From positions 1,054,001 to 1,118,000 of the forward strand of contig NZ_AP027363.1 in NCBI RefSeq assembly GCF_030295955.1: a DNA stretch of 64,000 bases, written 5' to 3'. Below the pieces are notes generated by a model that saw only the letters and a program-made list of their open reading frames with translations, made no database searches and was not told the origin of the DNA. Both the position numbers and the translations under genes were made by a program. Of the stretch, positions 1 through 8,300 are shown piece by piece. Each line of letters starts with the position of its first letter. Position 1 is the first letter of the stretch. This stretch comes from Thalassotalea agarivorans. GTDB lineage: Bacteria > Pseudomonadota > Gammaproteobacteria > Enterobacterales > Alteromonadaceae.

Positions 1-265
1 TTCTTGAGCGCACAGGGTCGCATACTACATGAGAGGATGCAGCATTAAGCGGTAAAATTTCACTACCCACTAGGTAAGCTTCACCATCTTTAATGTGTAC
101 ATAACAATCAGAGATATTCACTTTACCACTGCGAATACTTTTGATTTCCCACCCTTGAAGGCTCATACCAGCTTCAAATTTATCGGATAGGGCGTAGTTA
201 TGTCGCGCTTTTTTGTTCAGCGCTATGGTGTTGCTATTTGACTGTTTGGATTTTTTCTTTGCCAT
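1..265 (-). CDS. smpB: SsrA-binding protein SmpB (N-terminal part, cut by window edge)
   Basis: SmpB binds tmRNA (SsrA) and delivers it to stalled ribosomes for trans-translation. Only the first 88 or so residues lie here. They begin [10 protein letters not shown] and contain the conserved segment [10 protein letters not shown] followed by [19 protein letters not shown], which is diagnostic of the SmpB beta-barrel. The lysine-rich start is normal for the family. The start is the CAT at 263-265. The gene is divergent from ratA, as in E. coli (smpB | ratA-rnfH). The C-terminal tail that reaches the decoding centre is outside the window, and ssrA itself is not seen here. Confidence 0.95.
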   Translation of the reverse strand, partial: MAKKKSKQSNSNTIALNKKARHNYALSDKFEAGMSLQGWEIKSIRSGKVNISDCYVHIKDGEAYLVGSEILPLNAASSHVVCDPVRSR

Positions 266-384
266 AACGGGCGTCATTATACGTATTGCTCGACGTATTT
301 AAAGTACAATTCAAATTTTATCTTTGTTTCAGCTTTGATATTATTGCCAAGATTAAAACAATATAGCAGTGTTTGCGGGGTTAA

Positions 385-828
385 ATGCCAGTAGTCAATC
401 GAAGTTCGCTTGTAATGCACAGCGCAGAACAGATGTTCCAGCTGATAAATGATATTGCAGCGTACCCTGAATTTGTGCCAGATTGCCACGATAGCAAGGT
501 ACTAGAAAGCAGTGATTCACAAATGACGGCATCTTTATTAGTTGCCAAAGGCGGTATTAAAAAGTGGTTTACGACCAAAAATACCTTAGTGTCGAATGAA
601 TCGGTTGAAATGTCCTTGGTTGATGGGCCGTTTAAAAAGTTAACCGGTAAATGGCATTTAACTAAATTGTCAGACGAGGCCTGTAAAATAAACTTAGAAT
701 TGCAGTACGAGTTTTCAAGCAAAGTATTTGATCTTGCCTTTGGGAAAGCATTTAACCATATGGCCAATAACATGGTGCAAGCCTTTATAGCGCGTGCGAA
801 GGATAAATTTGGGGGAGCCAATGGCTGA
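385..828 (+). CDS. ratA: RatA family protein (START/Coq10-like, ribosome association toxin family)
   Basis: A 147-residue single-domain protein of the polyketide cyclase/START-like fold (Coq10 family). Diagnostic stretches are SAEQMFQLINDIAAYPEF near the N-terminus, the central SLVDGPFKKLTGKW, and the C-terminal AFNHMANNMVQAFIARAK. In E. coli RatA was reported to bind 50S subunits and block 70S assembly; the broader family binds quinone-like lipids, so the physiological role is unsettled. It is the first gene of a two-gene unit with rnfH, whose start overlaps its stop by 8 bases, implying translational coupling. The label toxin is inherited from the family; nothing in this sequence shows toxicity. 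Confidence 0.93.
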   Translation: MPVVNRSSLVMHSAEQMFQLINDIAAYPEFVPDCHDSKVLESSDSQMTASLLVAKGGIKKWFTTKNTLVSNESVEMSLVDGPFKKLTGKWHLTKLSDEACKINLELQYEFSSKVFDLAFGKAFNHMANNMVQAFIARAKDKFGGANG

Positions 829-1159
829 GCAGATTCACATTGAAGTGGTATATGGTACGCCGACAAAACAAGAGTTACTGTCATTATCGGTAGCGCAAGG
901 TAGCACGGTGGAACAAGCGATTGAAGAATCAGGAATTGTTGATTTGTTTCCTGAAATTGATTTAGCCACTAATAAAGTAGGCATTTGGAATCGCAATGCC
1001 AAGTTAAGCGACGAAGTGGCAGATTACGATCGCATTGAAATATATCGCCCGTTAATTGCTGACCCTAAAGAGGTACGCAAACGCAGAGCGGAAAAAGCCA
1101 AAGCGGAAGGACGCGCGGATAAAGTAACCGGTGGCAGAGTAAACCCGCTGAAAAAGTAA
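821..1159 (+). CDS. rnfH: RnfH family protein (UPF0125, ubiquitin-like fold)
   Basis: A 112-residue protein starting MAEQIHIEVVYG. The ATG at 821 is chosen over an in-frame ATG at 794 because family members start at this beta strand and a GGGGGAG purine run (811-817) lies just upstream. Conserved features are the LSVAQGSTVEQAIEESGI segment, KVGIWNRNAKLSD, and DRIEIYRPLIADPKEVRKRR followed by a basic tail. The fold is MoaD/ubiquitin-like; the biochemical role is not established. It overlaps the 3' end of ratA by 8 bases and is followed by a shared bidirectional terminator. The RatA-RnfH pairing is conserved across gammaproteobacteria. Confidence 0.93.
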   Translation: MAEQIHIEVVYGTPTKQELLSLSVAQGSTVEQAIEESGIVDLFPEIDLATNKVGIWNRNAKLSDEVADYDRIEIYRPLIADPKEVRKRRAEKAKAEGRADKVTGGRVNPLKK

Positions 1160-1160
1160 T

Positions 1161-1188
1161 AAAAAAGCGACCTGATGGTCGCTTTTTT
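1161..1188. terminator. Bidirectional intrinsic terminator between rnfH and bamE
   Basis: A perfect 12-bp stem (AAAAAAGCGACC with GGTCGCTTTTTT) and a TGAT loop lie between two convergent genes. It has an A run on one side and a T run on the other, so it can end transcripts from both sides. Confidence 0.9.
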
Positions 1189-1201
1189 GATTGGAACTTG
1201 T

Positions 1202-1549
1202 TTAGTTCACCATAGGAGTGTAAAAACTCTCGGGTAACTCATAATCGCCTTCGGCTTTTACTACACGGTCATTCTCAAAATAAACCGTAAATTTGCGCGA
1301 AATATTCAGATCTGAACTTTTACCTGATTTAAAGCGATACACATAATGCCACACGTCTGATGAAAACGGGTCTTCAACCACAGGCGTGCCAAGAACAAAT
1401 TTAACTTGCTCTTTGGTCATCTGGATTTGTAACTTGTCGATGTCTCTTTGCTCAACAAAGTTTCCTTGTGGGATATCTCTTTTATAAACCCAACTTGAAC
1501 AACCACTTAACGCCAACACTAAGGCGAGGGAAATACTTCTAACCAACAT
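1202..1549 (-). CDS. bamE: Outer membrane protein assembly factor BamE (SmpA/OmlA lipoprotein)
   Basis: A 115-residue lipoprotein of the BAM complex, which inserts beta-barrel proteins into the outer membrane. The signal peptide ends in a lipobox LSGC with the acylated cysteine at residue 17. The mature part has the SmpA/OmlA domain: KLQIQMTKEQVKFVLGTPVVEDPF, then DVWHYVYRFKSG. Its length matches the family. Its place between rnfH and recN is conserved in gammaproteobacteria. It ends at the shared terminator 1161-1188. There is a gap of about 95 bases to recN, so it may have its own promoter. Confidence 0.95.
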   Translation of the reverse strand: MLVRSISLALVLALSGCSSWVYKRDIPQGNFVEQRDIDKLQIQMTKEQVKFVLGTPVVEDPFSSDVWHYVYRFKSGKSSDLNISRKFTVYFENDRVVKAEGDYELPESFYTPMVN

Positions 1550-1644
1550 GAAACTTTATAAATCCTAAAATTATTGAAGTGCGATAATAACCAAGCAGCC
1601 CGTGATATACAAAACAATTTTACAAAATCGTTCAAATTCGGCTG

Positions 1645-3309
1645 CTAGCTTGCTAAAAGCTCTTCGGCATTAGCTAGGCTACTGTCTGTAATTGTATCGC
1701 CAGCCAACAAACGAGCAATTTCTTCGACACGATTTTGCGCATTAAGTTCCCTTACCGACGTTTCTGTGTGTTCACCGTCGGTTAGTTTAGCGACAAACAG
1801 TTGCTGGTGGCCTTTACTCGCTACCTGAGGCAGGTGAGTCACGCATATCACTTGCGTATGCTCGCCTAGTTGTTTTAGTTTTTTACCCACCATAGCAGCG
1901 GTTGGGCCGCTGATACCGACATCTACTTCATCAAAAATTAATGTTGGTGTGGTTACACGGCTAGCCAAGATAACTTGCATTGCTAGGCTAATACGCGACA
2001 TTTCACCACCTGAAGCAACTTTATTCATTGCTTCTAGCGGCTGGCCAGGGTTTAAACTAACGTCAAATGAAATGGCGTCGGTGCCATATGGAGATGATTT
2101 CTCGCTTTCTGCATCATTTACTGCAACACAAAATTGGCCATGTTCCATATTCAATTCTTGCAAACTTGCGGTGATCAGTTTGCTTAATGTTTCTGCATGC
2201 TTTTTGCGACTTTGAGATAGGTTGTCACTTGCCGATATATATTGAGCCTTGCAGTCTTCTATTTCTTGATGCAATTGATCGAGCCTAGATTCGTCAGTAT
2301 TAATACCTTCTAACTCCTTTAACAGGCCTGCATGAAATTGTGGTAAATCCACCGGCGCGATGCCGTGTTTTCTGCCTAATTCGATCGCCAGCGAATAACG
2401 TTGCTCTATGGTGTTAAAGGCTTGTGGATCGAGTTCGATACGATCGTGATGATTTCTAAGCTCGTTACTTGCTTCTTCAACCTGAATGATGGCGTCGTTA
2501 AGCATAGTGGAAATTTCTGCAAATTTAGGATCCAAATCAGCATATTTCTGGATACCCTCAATGCTTTTATTTAAGCCATCTAGTACGTTAAATTGTTCAC
2601 CATCAGTTAGCATGTATAAAGACTGCAAACATTCATGTAGCAAATCCTGGGCGCTACTTTGTTTCTTGAAGTCTTGTTCCAGCTGTTCGAATTCATTGGG
2701 TTGTAAGTCAAATTCGTTTAGCTCATTCACTTGATATTCCAACAACTGCAACTTGGCATCCCGCTGGCTTTTACTTTCTTGTAAACGCTCTAATTCACTT
2801 TGGAGGTGATGTAAATTACGATGGTAGTAAGCCACTTGATCTACCAAAGGATAGTGATTGGCATAGTCATCGAGGATGCGGCGTTGCTCGCTAGATTTGG
2901 TAATCAATTGATGATCGTGCTGGCCATGTATATTGATTAACCATTGGCCTAAGTCTTTTAGTTGCGCTAGCGGTACCTGGCTGCCATTTATGTAGGCCTT
3001 GGAGCGTCCCTCTGCTGAAATAACGCGGCGTAAAATACACTCGTCGTCCATTAATAGGTCGTGATTATCTAACCAGTCAATCGCAGCTTGGTTATGTTTA
3101 ATATCAAAGGTTGCAGCAAGGTCTGCTTTTTTCTCACCTGGGCGCACGGCATTAGTTGTGGCTCTTTCCCCTAAACATAGACCCAACGCATCTATCGCAA
3201 TAGATTTACCTGCACCTGTTTCCCCGGTAATACTTGTCATTCCTTTTTGCCAGTCAATATCTAACTGGCGCACAATGGCAAAGTTTTGAATATTTAACTG
3301 TAATAGCAT
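1645..3309 (-). CDS. recN: DNA repair protein RecN (SMC-like ATPase)
   Basis: A 554-residue SMC-like protein of recombinational double-strand-break repair. The Walker A motif GETGAGKS is at residues 29-36 and the Walker B region is LIFDEVDVGISGP near residue 470, with coiled coil between and a signature VASGGEMSRISLAMQ. The start is set at the ATG whose complement ends at 3309 (MLLQLNIQNFAIVRQ), because RecN proteins begin at this strand; an in-frame ATG six codons upstream would fall on the LexA box. The length matches E. coli RecN. The SOS box at 3327-3342 indicates LexA control. Confidence 0.96.
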   Translation of the reverse strand: MLLQLNIQNFAIVRQLDIDWQKGMTSITGETGAGKSIAIDALGLCLGERATTNAVRPGEKKADLAATFDIKHNQAAIDWLDNHDLLMDDECILRRVISAEGRSKAYINGSQVPLAQLKDLGQWLINIHGQHDHQLITKSSEQRRILDDYANHYPLVDQVAYYHRNLHHLQSELERLQESKSQRDAKLQLLEYQVNELNEFDLQPNEFEQLEQDFKKQSSAQDLLHECLQSLYMLTDGEQFNVLDGLNKSIEGIQKYADLDPKFAEISTMLNDAIIQVEEASNELRNHHDRIELDPQAFNTIEQRYSLAIELGRKHGIAPVDLPQFHAGLLKELEGINTDESRLDQLHQEIEDCKAQYISASDNLSQSRKKHAETLSKLITASLQELNMEHGQFCVAVNDAESEKSSPYGTDAISFDVSLNPGQPLEAMNKVASGGEMSRISLAMQVILASRVTTPTLIFDEVDVGISGPTAAMVGKKLKQLGEHTQVICVTHLPQVASKGHQQLFVAKLTDGEHTETSVRELNAQNRVEEIARLLAGDTITDSSLANAEELLAS

Positions 3310-3326
3310 AATTAACCTGATAATCA

Positions 3327-3342
3327 CTGTATGAAATTACAG
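3327..3342 (-). promoter_or_regulatory. LexA (SOS) box of recN
   Basis: CTGTATGAAATTACAG fits the LexA consensus CTG-N10-CAG exactly and lies 18 bases upstream of the chosen recN start. A second, degenerate half-matching copy (CTGTATAAAACCTGTA on the minus strand) follows further upstream around 3354-3369. More than one LexA box is known in front of recN in E. coli. Confidence 0.8.
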
Positions 3343-3415
3343 TTAATTTATACAGGTTTTATACAGTAATCAAGTGTAAAACAAAAAAAGAATGTGAAAA
3401 AAATCGAGGTTAGCT

Positions 3416-3443
3416 GCTAAGCCTTTTCCAATAAAGGCTTAGC
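3416..3443 (-). terminator. Stem-loop after nadK, probable terminator
   Basis: A perfect 11-bp stem (GCTAAGCCTTT with AAAGGCTTAGC) and a 6-base loop lie immediately after the nadK stop. The T-run on the minus strand comes only about 13 bases later, so this may be a weak terminator or an mRNA 3'-end protector. Confidence 0.55.
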
Positions 3444-3446
3444 GTA

Positions 3447-4328
3447 TTAATACAGTTTATTACCCCAACTGAGTTTATTTCTAAGGACGTTGAAATAGTT
3501 GTGATCTAGTGGGTGAACCAAGCGCAAGGTATTTGGGCTTTTCTTAATAATGACCTGATCGCCAGGCATTACAGCTAGAATCACATGACCGTCACAGCTC
3601 ACTTGCAAATTTTCATAGTTTTCATTAGCTAGCACCAATTTTATTTCACTGTCGCCGTCTACAACAATAGGGCGAGAAGTTAATGTATGTGGAAACATTG
3701 GCACAAGTGATAATGCGTTAAGTTTTGGTGTAAGAATGGGGCCACCAGCAGACATCGAATAAGCCGTTGAACCTGTTGGCGTTGATACAATTAATCCGTC
3801 AGAGCGCTGGCTAAACATAAAGCTGCCATCGATATACACTTCAAATTCGATCATATTGGCCACTTTACCGGCATGCAATACCGCTTCATTTACCGCGCTG
3901 TTGGCACTTTTTAGTTTGCCATGGCGGTACACTTCCGCTTCGATTAAAAAGCGTTGTTCACTGCGCGACTTGCCAGCAAGAATGTGCTCTAACGGTTCTG
4001 TAATATTATCTGGCGCTAAGTCGGTCAAAAAACCTAAATTGCCTCGGTTAACACCAATAACGCCTATGTCGTAATTCGACAATACGCGCGCTGCGCCTAG
4101 CATGTAGCCGTCACCACCGACAACAATGGCCAAATCGGCTTTTTCGCCAATTTCGTTGAGTGTGCATACTTCAATATTGTCTATCGCTAATGAACGAGCG
4201 ACGGTTGCCTCGGTTACCACGTTATAGTCCTGCTGCGTCAAATACTGATGCAACATTTCAATACTGGCTTTTGCGCCTTCGTGTTGGGGCTTACCAATTA
4301 AGCCGATGGTGTTATATAGCCTGCTCAT
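3447..4328 (-). CDS. nadK: NAD kinase (ATP/polyphosphate NAD+ 2'-kinase)
   Basis: A 293-residue cytoplasmic enzyme that phosphorylates NAD+ to NADP+. The catalytic GGDG motif is at residues 71-74, followed by [11 protein letters not shown] and [18 protein letters not shown], which are the NAD-binding signatures of the family. Length and the start [12 protein letters not shown] match E. coli NadK. It lies upstream of recN and is divergent from grpE, as in E. coli. A second, more distant NAD-kinase-like gene lies at 18224-19348. Confidence 0.96.
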   Translation of the reverse strand: MSRLYNTIGLIGKPQHEGAKASIEMLHQYLTQQDYNVVTEATVARSLAIDNIEVCTLNEIGEKADLAIVVGGDGYMLGAARVLSNYDIGVIGVNRGNLGFLTDLAPDNITEPLEHILAGKSRSEQRFLIEAEVYRHGKLKSANSAVNEAVLHAGKVANMIEFEVYIDGSFMFSQRSDGLIVSTPTGSTAYSMSAGGPILTPKLNALSLVPMFPHTLTSRPIVVDGDSEIKLVLANENYENLQVSCDGHVILAVMPGDQVIIKKSPNTLRLVHPLDHNYFNVLRNKLSWGNKLY

Positions 4329-4504
4329 ATGATTTAGCGACTTGTTATTACATTGCGCTCAGTGTCGTACTTATCACCTTGTTTGTAAAGTATAAGTTAG
4401 CGGTAATAGCCGCCGATACATAGTGCTTTTCGGCACATGAATCGACTAAATGTGTAACTAACGCGATTAATTGCTATTAATGTGTAAAATTATCCTAGCA
4501 ACTA

Positions 4505-4532
4505 CTTGAATCATCTTTTTCAATCCCCATAA
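4505..4532 (+). promoter_or_regulatory. Sigma-32 (heat shock) type promoter of grpE
   Basis: CTTGAAT, 13 bases, CCCCATAA. This is close to the RpoH consensus CTTGAAA-N13-15-CCCCATNT and lies 65 bases upstream of the grpE start. Spacer length matches the dnaK and lon promoters in this window. Confidence 0.85.
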
Positions 4533-4597
4533 TATGCAACATATGAGTTTTTAGGGTGTAAAACCGCCTACGCTAGTTATTATACGCGGAGTTTTTC

Positions 4598-5194
4598 ATG
4601 ACAGCTGAGTCAAACGAATCAATCAACAAAGAAGTAGAAGATCAGAACCAAGAAGAGGTATCTGTTGAAGAAGTAGCAACAGATGAAGCCGTTGAAGGTG
4701 AGGTCATTTCTGCTGAACAAGAAAAAATCAATGAACTTGAGCTTAAATTAGCCGCGGCTGAAGCAAAAGTTGCTGACCAAAAAGATAGCGTGGTGCGAGC
4801 TAAGGCTGAAGTTGAAAACATCCGTCGCCGCAGTGCACAGGACGTAGAAAAGGCGCGCAAGTTTGCATTAGAAAAGTTTGTTAACGAACTGCTCCCAGTA
4901 GTTGATAACCTAGAGCGCGCAATTGAAAGCTTTGATCGTGAAGATGAAGCACAAAAGCCATTACTTGAAGGTGTTGAATTAACGCTACAAAGTTTTATGT
5001 CGGGTTTAGAAAAGTTCGATATTCAGGAAATTAACCCGAAAGACGAAGCGTTCAACCCAGAATTGCATCAAGCAATGTCGATGCAAGAAATCCCTGGCGT
5101 AGCAGCAAATACCGTTGTTGCGGTAATGCAAAAAGGTTACAGCTTAAATGGTCGTTTAGTGCGCCCAGCAATGGTGATGGTAGCTAAAGGCTAG
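4598..5194 (+). CDS. grpE: Nucleotide exchange factor GrpE
   Basis: A 198-residue cochaperone that releases ADP from DnaK. It has an acidic, disordered N-terminus (about residues 1-40), a long helix (about 45-110) including [20 protein letters not shown], and the C-terminal beta domain with [17 protein letters not shown] and [21 protein letters not shown], the GrpE signature. A sigma-32-type promoter precedes it and a strong terminator follows (5223-5247), so it is transcribed apart from the next gene. In E. coli grpE also follows nadK divergently, but there it is not close to dnaK. Confidence 0.97.
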   Translation: MTAESNESINKEVEDQNQEEVSVEEVATDEAVEGEVISAEQEKINELELKLAAAEAKVADQKDSVVRAKAEVENIRRRSAQDVEKARKFALEKFVNELLPVVDNLERAIESFDREDEAQKPLLEGVELTLQSFMSGLEKFDIQEINPKDEAFNPELHQAMSMQEIPGVAANTVVAVMQKGYSLNGRLVRPAMVMVAKG

Positions 5195-5222
5195 TCGCGA
5201 TTTAAACGATAAGCATTTGAAG

Positions 5223-5247
5223 AAGCTGGCATTTGCCAGCTTTTTTT
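5223..5247 (+). terminator. Intrinsic terminator of grpE
   Basis: An 8-bp stem AAGCTGGC / GCCAGCTT with ATTT loop, followed by a run of T. It separates grpE from the downstream kinase gene. Confidence 0.88.
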
Positions 5248-5346
5248 ATGTCCAACTATAAATAAAAAGCTAATTTACATTAAAACTGTTAAAAATTAGT
5301 TAATTTTATATACTCAACTAAGTGATGCGTTTCAAGGTAAGTCTGC

Positions 5347-8300
5347 ATGTGGTTGAGAAAGAACTATAAAAACATTTTGGCCTTTTGTATTTTAAGCTTT
5401 GCAACAGTAGCAAAAGCGAATGAATTGTCACCAGAATTGTTAGAGTGGGCAATGCAAAATCAAACGGTTACCGTTGGTATCGACGATAATTTACCGCCGT
5501 TTGATTTTATCGACGATAGAGGCAGACCTAGCGGCGTCGGCAGGCTAGCACGTGATTCGTTAAACCAAGATTTACCATTTGAATTAAAAGTGACATCCGC
5601 TCGCTCCTTTCGTAAGGTATATAACGAAGTTAAAAGAGGCGAATTAGATGTTGTGTCTATGTGTGCAAAAACGCCTGAGCGAGAAGGCGAGGTATTATTT
5701 ACACGTCCGCTTATCACATTAACTCCAGTGTTGGTGACACAAGAGGGAGGCGCTGGTATTTCTTCTCTTGACCAAGTCCAAAGCTTTCATCGCATTAGCG
5801 CAGTGAGTGGTTACAACACGACCGATTACGCAGAAAAAATTTCCAAAGGCACTGAAGTTATAGGCGTGGCAGATACTAAAGCCGGACTTCGCGCCGTCAG
5901 TGAAGGCAAAGTAGATGGCTTTGTCAGCTATTATTATACCGTTCACCAGTTGGCTGAAAGTCAGGGACTAAAGAACCTAAACTATATTCAATTAAAGAAC
6001 TTCAAACCATTTACCGCTGGTTTTTGCGTAAACAAAGACAAACCGGAAATAGTCAAGATCCTGAACCACTTCATAAGGGAAAAAGGGCCAAATTTTGGCC
6101 CTGACATGCAAATTGAGTGGCAAGCAATGAAAGCCACGACCTCGATAGATGAAACAGAAAAAGATAATGCCATGGTGTGGTTTGTTGGCATTGCCGCATT
6201 AACGTTTGTTTATTTAGTTATTCGTGTTAGCCAGCAATATTCGCTCTCTATCGCAAGAAATTTTGATACCAATACTTTTAGAATTGTTTACTTTTTGGTA
6301 ATCGCCCTGATGTTAGCCATTATTGGTTACTTAATGACCAATCACCTGAGTAATAAAGAAGAACAAATAAAAACAGAGTTGCTAGATACGTTTGAGTTAA
6401 CACAAGACGTTGCGCTAAAAATGCTCGACTCGTGGTATACACCGCGTGAGGCCTATACAAAAGATATCGCCAATAGTGATCGCTTTAGAATGCTCGTTGA
6501 ACAAAGGGCTAAATTTGCCAGTTCAACAGAAAGAATAGAAGAAATAAACGCGATAAACCAAGAAATAGATGCGCATTTTAGAAACAAAGCTTGGTTAAGA
6601 GTCGAAAATAGAACCTTTAACGTCATTAGTTTAGATGGGCATCATTATCACTCTAGTGCAGGTCTTAAGATTGGCCATGTCAGTGAAATTTATAAATACA
6701 GAAAAGCGCTTTTTGACCGCGTTGTAAAAGGTGAAACACTCTTTATCCCGCCGGTTTGGGCTGATGAGGACGTTGATGGTTTTATTGAAGACGGTGACAG
6801 AGATGCTGTTGTTTTTATTGCTACACCTGTTAGAGACATGTCGGGCAAAGTTATTGCGATTTTTGCCGTCCGTTTTGACGCTAGTAAGCGTTATGCCAGT
6901 TTGTTCAATGATGCAAGATTTGGCACCTCGTTTGAAAGCTACTTAATTGATCAAAATGGTTTTTTTGCTTCAGAAAGCCGATTTTTAAATAGGCTCAGAA
7001 AGCGTGGCATGGTGCCACCAACGGGCTCAACCATTCTCACCGTACAATTGCCTGATGTAGACAATAACCCGATAGCGCAAGCGGCGAGTTTTGGTAACAG
7101 TGGTCAGAGCTTGGAAGGATACATCGACTACCGAGGAAATCTTGTTATTGGCCAATGGGTTTGGTTTGCCAAGTACAATGTACTGCTTGTATCTGAGCAA
7201 GATTGGGACGACCTTGTTGCATCTTATCGCAACGTAAAAAATATATTTCTCATCAGTATCATTTTGCTGTTTAGTATCGTGTTTACGCTGTCAGTCTTTA
7301 TGATCATCATTTCAAGGCGAGCAAATGAGATTAGCCAACGATCTAAAAAAGAGCTTGAAGAGCAAGTTCAGCAACGTACCAAAGATCTTGAAGCCGCCAT
7401 TGAAACCAATGAGCTTGTTGTGCGTTCGATGTCAGAGGGTATTTTTGGGGTTGATATTGATGGGCAAATTGAGTTTTTTAACCACGCAGCTAGCACTATG
7501 CTTGGTTTTTCAGAAGACGAAGTCAAAGGTCAACATTGCTTTGATTTATTCCATCATACCGATAAGTTTGGCAAAAAAGTGACGGCTGAAACTAGCCGAA
7601 TCATGACAGCGATTAGAGAGCAAAAACCCATTAAAATTCCAGAAACGATTTTCTGGACAAAAGCAGGTACCAATATACCGGTTGAGTTTAGCGTGAACCT
7701 TGTTGATGATAGAAAATCAACATTAGAAGCGGTAGTCACCTTCCAAGATATAACCAATCGCTTAGAAGAGCGAGAGCGTGTTGAAAAACTGATTGATACG
7801 GCGCCAGCGGCTATGCTTATCGTTAATAACAAACATCGCATTGAAATGTTTAACCAAGAAACAACTAAGTTACTCGGTTATTCAGATGAAGAGTTAAATG
7901 GTTTAGACGCAAGAAAGCTCATTCCGCCAGAAGTCGCTAAAGATTATGCTAACTACATCGACGATTTTTGGCAGAATCCGCGCCGAATTTCATCGGTAGA
8001 GGCGGGATTTGAAGCACGTGCAATCAAAAAATCGGGTGAAATAGTTGAGGTGGAAGATATTCACACACCAGTGACAATAGATAAAGAAGTAAAAGGTATT
8101 GTGCTGCTTCGCGATGTCACTATTGAAAACAAAGCTAAACAAACGCTGGTTAAAGCTAAAGAAATGGCAGATGAGGCTAGTAAAGCTAAATCCGATTTTC
8201 TGGCAAATATGAGGCATGAAATAAGAACACCAATGAATGCGATTATTGGTATGTCTGATCTTGCTATGCAGCATGTTAAAGATAATAAGGCGCGAAATTA

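Noticed and set aside
385-1159. ratA-rnfH as a toxin-antitoxin module
   Set aside because: The RatA toxin label comes from overexpression work in E. coli. RnfH is not an established antitoxin, and the pair is a conserved housekeeping neighbourhood.
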